From Kiritimatiellia bacterium (GTDB lineage Bacteria > Verrucomicrobiota > Kiritimatiellia > JAQICX01): 45,818 nucleotides of DNA. The stretch lies in NCBI GenBank assembly GCA_027858345.1, contig JAQICX010000018.1:1-45818 (forward strand), given 5' to 3'. Made by a program: the position numbers and the translations under genes. Shown here piece by piece: positions 29,904-38,677 of the stretch. Under the pieces are notes generated by a model. The model was not told the DNA's origin, did no database searches, and worked only from the letters and a program-made list of their open reading frames with translations. Positions within the stretch are counted from its first letter, which is position 1. Each line of letters begins with the position of its first letter.

Positions 29904-30986
29904 ATGATAAATAATCTGGTAAGACTAGGTAAAATGTCATGGGAGGAATTTACAAAGCTTTCCACAAAAAATAGAGCCCCATACCTTTCTGATGACAGTG
30001 ATCGTTTTGTTCATCTAATTTATGCTCAACAATTTAATAGAGACAACCTTGAGTATATAGGACAACTGGCTACAAAAATCAGAATGATGGCAAAAAGCAA
30101 AGAAGGTTCAGATTTCTTAAGCACACTACTTTCTGACAAACGAGCCATGCTTTATTTCACTCAGCCAAGTACAAGAACATTTTTATCATTTATGGCGGCT
30201 TGCCAGATTCTTGGCATGAAGGTTGCAGAAGTACGTGATGCAACAACATCCAGTGAATACAAAGGTGAAAGTGCAGAAGACTCTGTAAGGGTATTCAGTT
30301 CTTATTCAGACCTGATTGTTATGAGAACAAAGCTTAAAGGATTGGCAGAGCGAATGGCTTGGCTGCTTTCCAATTCGAAACGCCTTGTGCCAATCATAAA
30401 TGCTGGCTCTGGAAAAGATCAGCATCCCACACAAGCTCTTCTCGACATATACACTCTGCAAAGAAGTTTTGAAGACATTAACGGCATTGATGGAAAACAC
30501 ATTGTATTTGTCGGAGACCTATTACGAGGCAGAACTGTGCGTTCTCTAGCTTTCCTACTTGGCAACTATAATGATGTTAAGATGACATTTGTTGCTCCTG
30601 ATGCATTTCAGATTGGTAGTGACATTCTAGAGTACCTTGACAAAAAAGGCATTCAATATGATTTGTCACAAAATTTCAAGTCTGTTATACCTACAGCTGA
30701 TGCAATATACATGACAAGAGTACAGGATGAGTGGGATAACGAAGAAGGCGAAAGTGCAAAAGTTGACATATCAAACTTCTGGTTTGGTGACGAAGAGCTT
30801 AAACTACTTCAAAAACATGCTGTAATAATGCATCCTCTGCCACGTAGAGAAGAAATATCAACATCTGTTGATCAAGATAAACGTGCTGTATATTGGCGAC
30901 AAATGCGTAATGGCATGTGGGTAAGAGCTGCCCTAATTGCAAATATTTTTGCAGTAGACACTGAGATCCTAAACTTCTCAGAATAG
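29904..30986 (+). CDS. pyrB: Aspartate carbamoyltransferase family protein
   Basis: 360 aa; FTQPSTRTFLSF, KDQHPTQALLDIYT, MHPLPRREEI. Confidence 0.85.
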   Translation: MINNLVRLGKMSWEEFTKLSTKNRAPYLSDDSDRFVHLIYAQQFNRDNLEYIGQLATKIRMMAKSKEGSDFLSTLLSDKRAMLYFTQPSTRTFLSFMAACQILGMKVAEVRDATTSSEYKGESAEDSVRVFSSYSDLIVMRTKLKGLAERMAWLLSNSKRLVPIINAGSGKDQHPTQALLDIYTLQRSFEDINGIDGKHIVFVGDLLRGRTVRSLAFLLGNYNDVKMTFVAPDAFQIGSDILEYLDKKGIQYDLSQNFKSVIPTADAIYMTRVQDEWDNEEGESAKVDISNFWFGDEELKLLQKHAVIMHPLPRREEISTSVDQDKRAVYWRQMRNGMWVRAALIANIFAVDTEILNFSE

Positions 30987-31007
30987 ATAATAACTTGAAG
31001 TTTTGGG

Positions 31008-31151
31008 TACCTCAATTTTCGGTTGAGACATTGCATGACGGCATATCCGTCGGTCACCGACCGACGCTACAACCATTAATTTTGCAATTAACCGTTAAAC
31101 TGTACATTCATGCTGTAGCGGCGGTCGCTGACCGCCGAAAAATATTTTTCG
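31008..31151. repeat. Compact REP-like pair (about 140 bp)
   Basis: CGGTTGAG...CGTCGGTCACCGACCGACG-CTAC...GTAG-CGGCGGTCGCTGACCGCCGAAAAATATTTTTC; inverted copy at 7968-8100. Confidence 0.8.
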
Positions 31152-31378
31152 TTTTACCCACCTCTGTCTCCTGCATAGCTCGCAGAGTGGTGCATGGACG
31201 GGCGAAGCATTGGGAGCGACGATGTCCTCATCGTCATAATAATTTATGTTTGAAATTTATCCACCTCTGTATCCTGCATAGCCGCAGAGGAGTAACGCAA
31301 CGTTCTTCGTTGCAAGTGTCAAAGTATGCAATGCGGGATGCTATAACCAAGCCATACAACACCCTTGCCAACTCTAAC

Positions 31379-32965
31379 TCATTCATCAATAACTTCCCAA
31401 CTTCCTTTTTTTCGTCCACCGATACGAACTAGCAATCCGCTGTTTCTTAACTTTTGTATATTTCTCTCAACAGATCTTGTTGATATGCCAATAATTTCTG
31501 AAAGTTCTACAATGGTAATTGAACTGTTTCCCTTACATATTGTCAAAATCTTTTTAGATGTTTTACTCAGTTTTTTTCGACGTTCTTTTGTTTCATTGTC
31601 GACAGTTTCTAAAGGTTGGTAGAGTTCTTGTGTAACATCTTTATTCCCTGCATACATCTCTTTTTGTGTTTCATTGTTTTTATCAACATTTCTATCCCTG
31701 TACCCAGCGGAATCTTCTGCTATTTTTATATCTTTTGATTTTGTTTTAGCAACAATAGATTTAACATAGTCATCAGTCGCTTCAAATACAGGTGTTGTTC
31801 CATTTTGCTTTAACGATGGAATAACTTTAGTTCTAACCCCCATTCCCCGAGCATCAACATAACCATAATCTCGTAAAACTTCGACAATGATATTATTCCT
31901 AGAAGAACGTTGTCCTGCCAGCATCTTTTCAATAGTCATAGAATTTGGCAATGATCCAGGACTCGTAATTTCCAATCTGTCTATGTAGCCAGACATTTCA
32001 ACATCCACAAAGCTTGACCATTCTCTGTGAACTAAAGCATTAATTAACAACTCACGAATCGCCTCATAAGGATATAGCCACAACTTCTCACGCCTAAAGT
32101 TGTCATCAATTTCATTTGGTTCAATAGTGACGAATGGTTCAATAAGATCCAATGTTTTTTCAATCAATCCGCCGTCAATCAATGTTTTGCCTGCTTTTCC
32201 AACTTTAAAACGCCCGAGCATTGGAGCATCAATAACTTTATCTAACTTGGCTTGATACTCTTTGTCATACGAGTCAAAGAACATAAGGCGCATTCCAGCC
32301 TGTTTCAGAACTTGTCGAGGATTTATTCCAAAAAGTACCAAACCTGCAATAGTGCAGACAGCTTGGCCATCTACACCATCCGTCATAAATCCTAAGGCTT
32401 TAAGTCGCGTTATCCATTCTTCATCTGAATAAGGTACATCAGGATCCTTTAAGATGTCTTGAATGTAATTTCTCAATCTGACCATATCAAGAGAGTCAAA
32501 GCCAGTCCTATAAACCGGCATTATTTCAGTGTGTACAAGTCCACTGCTGGCTCCGAGTCTAAGCAATTGTTCACGTGTTGCAAGTCGAGAGACTGAACCA
32601 ATTCGCACATAGGCAGATTCTGTGTCATTGTGGCGAACAACGTATGGCTTACAGCCCTCCTTACCAATAGTAATAACAGTAACCCGCTTCCCATCATCCA
32701 TCACAACATCTTCAAAATAAGGCAGAATTGTTGGATGAACGTAACGACCAAAAACAGTGTCACCAATCCATTCATTTAGATTTGAACGTGTGACACCGAC
32801 AACTGTTCCATCATCGTCAACCCCAAGAAAAATGTACCCACCCTGCAAATTAGCGAGCGCTACAACTTCCTTGGCCAATTTTTCAGGACGTATATTGTCT
32901 CGCTTAAACTCAACTCCTGAGTTTTCTCCGTTGGCAATAAGATTTTTAAGTGTTTCTTTATTCAT
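31379..32965 (-). CDS. AlbA_2/Schlafen-like putative DNA-binding ATPase-family regulator with C-terminal winged HTH
   Basis: 528 aa; GENSGVEFKRDNIRPEKLAKEVVALANLQGGYIFLGVDDDGTVVGV; C-terminal ITIVELSEIIGISTRSVERNIQKLRNSGLLVRIGGRKKGSWEV. Confidence 0.88.
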   Translation of the reverse strand: MNKETLKNLIANGENSGVEFKRDNIRPEKLAKEVVALANLQGGYIFLGVDDDGTVVGVTRSNLNEWIGDTVFGRYVHPTILPYFEDVVMDDGKRVTVITIGKEGCKPYVVRHNDTESAYVRIGSVSRLATREQLLRLGASSGLVHTEIMPVYRTGFDSLDMVRLRNYIQDILKDPDVPYSDEEWITRLKALGFMTDGVDGQAVCTIAGLVLFGINPRQVLKQAGMRLMFFDSYDKEYQAKLDKVIDAPMLGRFKVGKAGKTLIDGGLIEKTLDLIEPFVTIEPNEIDDNFRREKLWLYPYEAIRELLINALVHREWSSFVDVEMSGYIDRLEITSPGSLPNSMTIEKMLAGQRSSRNNIIVEVLRDYGYVDARGMGVRTKVIPSLKQNGTTPVFEATDDYVKSIVAKTKSKDIKIAEDSAGYRDRNVDKNNETQKEMYAGNKDVTQELYQPLETVDNETKERRKKLSKTSKKILTICKGNSSITIVELSEIIGISTRSVERNIQKLRNSGLLVRIGGRKKGSWEVIDE

Positions 32966-32966
32966 G

Positions 32967-33079
32967 TTTACCGACCTCTTTTATATCTTTACCGACGTTA
33001 TACTCCTTTTTACCGACTTTTTCAAGTGTTAATTTCACTTTTTTATGTTTTTATTGGCGGTTAAACATCTTTTACCGAC
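32967..33079 (-). promoter_or_regulatory. Phased TTTACCGAC (GTCGGTAAA on the coding strand) repeat array
   Basis: Perfect 9-mers at 32967, 32988, 33009 (spacing 21, 21) and 33071; degenerate TTTATTGGC at 33050. Confidence 0.7.
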
Positions 33080-33199
33080 GTTTAAAATGCTTTGGTCATC
33101 AAATTTCTCAAATAGGCCACTTGCGATGCTCTTTGCTGTCGCAGGCTCCAGCCTCGGCTCGTTTGGTTTCTAATCCACTTCGGTTTGATGAGTAAAAAT

Positions 33200-33463
33200 C
33201 TAACAAGCAACGTAGCCTTCTGGGCTCTTGGCGGATACGCCGTTGGTTTTATGCGGGTTAAACCTGTGGCTTACTTTATTCATGATGTCTCTTTTAATAA
33301 GAACTACTCGGTTAGCGTTAACAATTAGTACATACTTTAAAAAAATCAAACCCAATACAACATGTTTATAATTTGCTGCATCAAGATTAGAACGAAGCTT
33401 ATCCGCAGCCTTCCAGAGTTTTGCATCGAGTTCGCTTAAAAATTTTTGTTCAATATCAATCAT
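33200..33463 (-). pseudogene. Type I restriction-modification methyltransferase (HsdM) N-terminal remnant
   Basis: [36 protein letters not shown] matches the HsdM N-terminus, then diverges and stops at 87 aa; no downstream methyltransferase domain. Confidence 0.75.
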
Positions 33464-34046
33464 TATTATTCGCCTTGTATTTAGGTGTGTCTGTCATGTA
33501 AATTCTATAAAAAGTTCAGTCAGCTGTTTAGTGTAGTTTCCTGCGAATTACAGCAATATTAAGTAAGCCCTACATATTATATGAACTGAAAAACATGTTC
33601 AAATTCTAAAGCTTACAAACGGAAAAAGCAAACAAAAACTCAAAAAACAATCAGGTTTTCAATATATTGCATTTAAACATGTAATATACTAAAATTACAA
33701 GTCTTGAAATACCGTCTAAAACTAGCTGAATGACAAATATCGGTAGCTGAATTTAGGTTAAATCCTTTTATGGCGGGGAGATCACTCTTCGCCCAGCTAT
33801 TAACAATATAATAAATCTTGTTAGTAGCTGGGTCGTATTGTTTTATTATCACCAACCCCGTATTGCATACGGGCATAAATATTAAGCATTACATAACTAC
33901 TACAAACCTTGTCCTGCGTAGCCTGCAGACGAAGCATGGACCGGCGAAGGAGGAAGCTATTCCAACATTTACAATTTTTTAGCACTTATCACTGCGAACA
34001 ACGTGAGCCTACTTATCACTTCCCACCTAGCACTTATCACAGCTGG

Positions 34047-36038
34047 CTACGCCAGCTTCAGCACAACACTGCCATGAGGCACAATGTCGATATCCCCAGT
34101 ACCTTTAACAGAATTGTAGATGTCCGACCACTCGCCTTCAAAACCAACTGTCTGCTCTTCTCCACTATGGTTTACCAGAAATACAAGTTTTATGCCATCA
34201 CCAACCTGACTACAAATCTCTACTCTGTTTGAGAAATTAAAAAATGGTATAGTGATATCAACATTATTAAAAATTTCTTTTAGCAAATCAGTATAAAAGT
34301 CAATGTCCATAAAACTTGTTATATAAAAAGCATGACCTTTACCAACGTTTCGCTTAGCAACAATTGGGTTATCACTATAAAACACATCTTTATATGACCC
34401 TATAGATATTAAATCATCGGCTTGTATATCAATAATATCAGAGAACATCTTTGCATCATATTCACAACCATTAAAAAGACACTTAACCGGGGTGTTGGAG
34501 CTTATTGTTGCATAGTTGTCTGCACGCAAACCAAATAGCTCCTGCAATGTTGAGTGCAATCGACCTGTATGAATTCTTGCGTATTCATCCTTAACACCAG
34601 AGAATGGATGCCAGACAACTGTGCCTCCATTTTCAACAAATGTCTTAATCTTTTCAGCCTGTACATCATTGATACAAGCAAGAGCTGGAACAATTAATAC
34701 TTTGTAACATTCAAAGTTGCCATCCAAAGATACTGAATCACAATCAATTCCCATTTGAGTAACGGCTTTATAAATTATCTGAGCCTGATCTGGATATAAC
34801 TTATTTGGTCCATTCCAGGTAACACCAGTTTCCATAACCCAACGCGTTTTGAAATCATAAAGAATTGCAACATCACTTTTGACTTTTGTCTTATCAAGCA
34901 CATCGCCGTACTCTTTAAGCCAACTTCCAAGCTTTGCAACTTCATCATAGACTGCCAAACGCTCGCCATCATAACCTGTAATGGTTCCATGATGCTGCTC
35001 GCAGCCAAATGGACAACCTCTCCACCTAAAGAAATATAAGCCCTTTGCACCATTTGCAATACAATGCATTGCCAACCTTGCAACCTCACCGGGTTCCGGT
35101 GTATTACCAGCTGCCCCCGCAATTGCATGAGGACCATTTCTCAATTCATGAACCTGAAATTGACCCGTTCCCTGCTTGTAAGAACGAACTGTTGCTAATC
35201 CAAAAGCAATGTTTCTTGAATTTTCGCCATACTGCGGGTAATAATTTGTTCCCGTAATATCAAGATTCTCTGCCATATTATAATAGTCTGTTCTATTATT
35301 CCACATTGCTTGATTGTTAGTAGTCACAAATTGCTGTAGCTGAATATTATCCCGAACAGCTTTAGCCTGCATGGCAACTGCTTCAACTGTGCATGCACTT
35401 CTAAATCTCCGCCAATCAAGACTGTGTCCAGGACTGTGAAATGCTTTGGTAAAACGCGGGGTTGGAATCTGCGAAAAACTCTGAAAGTTAAGTCCCCAGA
35501 ATCTAAGTCCCCAAGCTTCATTAAGAGCATCAATAGTTTTGTGTTTTTCTTCGCACCATTGTTGAAAATTTTTGCGGCAGATTGGGCAATGACAGTCGGG
35601 TTCATCACCATGTTCATTATCAAGATGCCATCCAGCAATATCAGAATCATTGCCGTAGTGTTCAGCCATAGCAACCGCAAGAGCTTTACCCTTTTGTAAT
35701 AACAAAGGATGATTTATGCAAAAACTATAACGACTGCCAAACTCCAGAATATGCCCGCGGTCATCTTCAATAAGCAATCCCCTATCCTGTTCAACCAACC
35801 AGGCTGGCAGAGTTCGAAGAGGAGGACATAAAAGTAGTTGAATTCCATGAGCTGATGCCATGTTTTTGAATTTATCAAGCCATGAGAAATCGTAAGTGCC
35901 GTCTGAAGGTTCAAGAAGTACCCAAGCAAATTCGGCAACTCTCAAGCAGTTAACACCCGCATCAGACATATTCTGTAAATCATATTCCCAGCGTTCAGGT
36001 TCTCTGTGCTCAGGATAGTAAGCCGCACCATAATACAT
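34047..36038 (-). CDS. Beta-galactosidase, GH42 family
   Basis: 663 aa; MYYGAAYYPEHREPERWEYDLQNMSDAGVNCLRVAEFAW, GWHLDNEHGDEPDCHCPICRKNF. Confidence 0.94.
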   Translation of the reverse strand: MYYGAAYYPEHREPERWEYDLQNMSDAGVNCLRVAEFAWVLLEPSDGTYDFSWLDKFKNMASAHGIQLLLCPPLRTLPAWLVEQDRGLLIEDDRGHILEFGSRYSFCINHPLLLQKGKALAVAMAEHYGNDSDIAGWHLDNEHGDEPDCHCPICRKNFQQWCEEKHKTIDALNEAWGLRFWGLNFQSFSQIPTPRFTKAFHSPGHSLDWRRFRSACTVEAVAMQAKAVRDNIQLQQFVTTNNQAMWNNRTDYYNMAENLDITGTNYYPQYGENSRNIAFGLATVRSYKQGTGQFQVHELRNGPHAIAGAAGNTPEPGEVARLAMHCIANGAKGLYFFRWRGCPFGCEQHHGTITGYDGERLAVYDEVAKLGSWLKEYGDVLDKTKVKSDVAILYDFKTRWVMETGVTWNGPNKLYPDQAQIIYKAVTQMGIDCDSVSLDGNFECYKVLIVPALACINDVQAEKIKTFVENGGTVVWHPFSGVKDEYARIHTGRLHSTLQELFGLRADNYATISSNTPVKCLFNGCEYDAKMFSDIIDIQADDLISIGSYKDVFYSDNPIVAKRNVGKGHAFYITSFMDIDFYTDLLKEIFNNVDITIPFFNFSNRVEICSQVGDGIKLVFLVNHSGEEQTVGFEGEWSDIYNSVKGTGDIDIVPHGSVVLKLA

Positions 36039-36272
36039 AATTATTTTTCCCTTATAAGTTTAGATTGTGAGATAGTTGGTTCATTGTATAGTTGGCTGGA
36101 ACATCGAGGAAGCAAAGCTGGTTTCGCACAATCCTAGGCGACGTTGTCGCCACATCCGTCCCGTAAGTCTCATCAGTCTCATTTTCTTCGTTTATTCCAC
36201 CTTGTCCCAAACTGGGAGAGACACTCGAGCCTGCGAGAGAGCTTAAACCACTCAAAAGAAAACAATAGGATG

Positions 36273-36328
36273 AAGCATTTACGAACTTACGAACTTGTGC
36301 ATTTACGAACTTACGAACTTACGATCTT
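36273..36328 (+). repeat. Seven-unit octamer tract
   Basis: AAGCATTT ACGAACTT ACGAACTT GTGCATTT ACGAACTT ACGAACTT ACGATCTT. Confidence 0.85.
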
Positions 36329-36333
36329 AAAAT

Positions 36334-37746
36334 TTACTGTTGTTTCCTGCGCTCTTCAATTGGTATATATTCCCTATCAAGATCGCCAGTATATATTGCC
36401 CTAGGTCTAAAGATTCTATTTGTTGCAAGATATTCAACAACTCTGGCAGTCCAACCACTACATCTGGCTACAGCAAATGTAGGTGTAAACATTTCAGATG
36501 GTATGCCGAGTGCCTTATAAACAATACCTGAATAAAAGTCAACATTTGGATATATTCCCTTTGATTTTCCTAATGTACTAACAACTTCATTTTCAAGATT
36601 TTTTGCAATCTGCAATGTCTTCTTTGCATCAGGACCTGCATAATCTGTCATAAAGTGAGCCAGTGGACCTAAAATCTTCGCACGAGGATCATATGTTTTA
36701 TATACACGATGACCAAATCCCATGATTTTCTCTTTCTTGCGGGTAGCATTCTTATACCACTCGGCAACAGCTTCAGGACTTTCAATTCCATCAAGCATAT
36801 TTAAAACCTGTTCGTTTGCACCACCGTGTAATGGTCCCTTTAAGGCTGAGATACCTGCACCAATGGATGCATATAAATCTGAAAGTGTTGACGCAACAAC
36901 GATAGATGCAAATGTACTAGCGTTCATACCATGATCAGCATGTAGAATAAGAGAAACATCCATGATCTTTTCTTCAACGGCTGTTGGTCTCTTACCTGTC
37001 ATCATGTAAAGATAGTTAGCTGCAAAACTCAAATTCTTGTCTGGGTCAAGCGGCATAAGCCCTTGTCTTATCCTGCTGATAGCAGCGGCACATGTGGCAA
37101 GTCCGGAAATCAAATGACAGCAAGCTGAAAAAGTCTCTTTTTCCTTATCTTCATCGACCTTTCTCTTTTTCTTTTTAGCGTCAAACTCGTACACAGCTTT
37201 CTGCTCACCAAATGGAAGAGTCTCCATCCCCATAGAATCTTCATCTGTTCCAATAAAATCATCTGAATTGTTTTTCTGAGCCTTTTTTTGATCCATAATA
37301 CTGTCATCAAAATACTGCTTCATAACAGTTGTGGCCAAGTTCAAAGATGCCATAGGACTCATTTTTTCAACATCAAAACCAATTAGACTTCTTATGACTT
37401 TTGGCATAAAAAGATTTTCTGTCAATTTTCTTGAAAAATTAGTCAACTGCTTTGGTGTTGGCAATTTGCCTTTTAACAGCAAGTAAGCAACTTGCTCATA
37501 ATTTGCATAAGCACATAAATCATATATGCGATACCCACGATAGTATAACGCACCCTGAGTACCATTTACATATCCAATTTCAGTCTCACAAGCAATAGCC
37601 CCTTCCAGACCTGGACCAACTGTACATTCTGCCGGCCAATCAACTCTGCCAACAAAGGCTGGAGAAATAGCTCCATGACGATCCTTCTGAGCCTGGATCG
37701 AAGCCCCTATTATCAAATCTTGAATTTGCTTTAATTCTTTATCCAT
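36334..37746 (-). CDS. Citrate synthase with internal charged insertion
   Basis: 470 aa; YRGYRIYDL, HADHGMNASTFA, GPLHGGANEQVLNML, GFGHRVYKTYDPRAKI. Confidence 0.94.
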   Translation of the reverse strand: MDKELKQIQDLIIGASIQAQKDRHGAISPAFVGRVDWPAECTVGPGLEGAIACETEIGYVNGTQGALYYRGYRIYDLCAYANYEQVAYLLLKGKLPTPKQLTNFSRKLTENLFMPKVIRSLIGFDVEKMSPMASLNLATTVMKQYFDDSIMDQKKAQKNNSDDFIGTDEDSMGMETLPFGEQKAVYEFDAKKKKRKVDEDKEKETFSACCHLISGLATCAAAISRIRQGLMPLDPDKNLSFAANYLYMMTGKRPTAVEEKIMDVSLILHADHGMNASTFASIVVASTLSDLYASIGAGISALKGPLHGGANEQVLNMLDGIESPEAVAEWYKNATRKKEKIMGFGHRVYKTYDPRAKILGPLAHFMTDYAGPDAKKTLQIAKNLENEVVSTLGKSKGIYPNVDFYSGIVYKALGIPSEMFTPTFAVARCSGWTARVVEYLATNRIFRPRAIYTGDLDREYIPIEERRKQQ

Positions 37747-37862
37747 TACAATACTCCCTTTCTTCCCAAAAATGCAACCAATACGTTTTCACTAGACCAC
37801 TTCATTCTGACAAGAGTTCTTTAAACTCGTTTAAAAACTCCATTTTGTTGCACCTATAAACT

Positions 37863-38146
37863 AGGGCATCCTGTTCAATTCATAAACTGCTTATTAGTAA
37901 AGTGTTAAACCATAGCAATCATGCTAAAAGTACAAGTTTAATACCAACTATCAGCTTTAGTAGCTGGATAATATTAAAATTCTATTCATTTTATGAACCT
38001 GTAATGCGATAACACGCAATCCCGCTTTGCGGGACTAGCGGAGCTAGCCACTGCAATGAGTTATCCCGCAAGGCGGGACCGCTGGCTAAAGGCGAAAGTG
38101 TCTTATAGCAAAATTTCAGGCATTCTCACATTAAACAGTAAGCCCT
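37863..38146. mobile_element. 284-bp MITE-like element, copy 2
   Basis: TIRs AGGGCATCCTGTTCAAT / ATTAAACAGTAAGCCCT; 5-bp flanking duplication AAACT (37858-37862, 38147-38151). Confidence 0.7.
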
Positions 38147-38677
38147 AAACTATTCTTTTCAACTGTTTCAAAATATTCTTCCACACACTTTGTGCTTTCA
38201 TAAATCCATTATTTAATCAAGCGAGCACTATATCAACAAACAAAATATATTATCTAGCCATTAAGTATATAAAACTAGACACCTTAATGTCAAGTTCTAA
38301 AATATATTCACAACCGTTTTCCTTGATTTTTAGGTTGATTATAGAATATGACAACGAAGACGTTGTCAACCTGTCGCGCCGTAGACAAGGATTGCGAAGG
38401 AGGATCCCAGCATGCATACCAACTTTGTCTTGGAAAAATGGGCTTGTCCTGCGTAGCCCAAAAGGCGAAGCATTGGGAGCGACGATGTCCTCATCGTCAT
38501 AATAAATTATTTTGTGGATTTATCACTCACTGTGTTCGCCAAGATAAGAGTTAGAGAAGAGTTGGCTTCCGCCGACGAGAAGACTTGAAAAACAATTGAA
38601 AGCTAGCTTTGCTTGCAAAGCACATAAGTCCCATTGGTCTCATGCGTCCCATCGAACAGATAAGTCAGAATTGTAAA

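Noticed and set aside
33561-33572. AAGTAAGCCCTA resembling a MITE terminal repeat
   Set aside because: Only one end matches and no partner TIR or duplication was found; possibly chance or a solo remnant.
33673-33876. 67-aa minus-strand ORF
   Set aside because: No recognisable family or supporting context; could be a gene remnant but cannot be supported.
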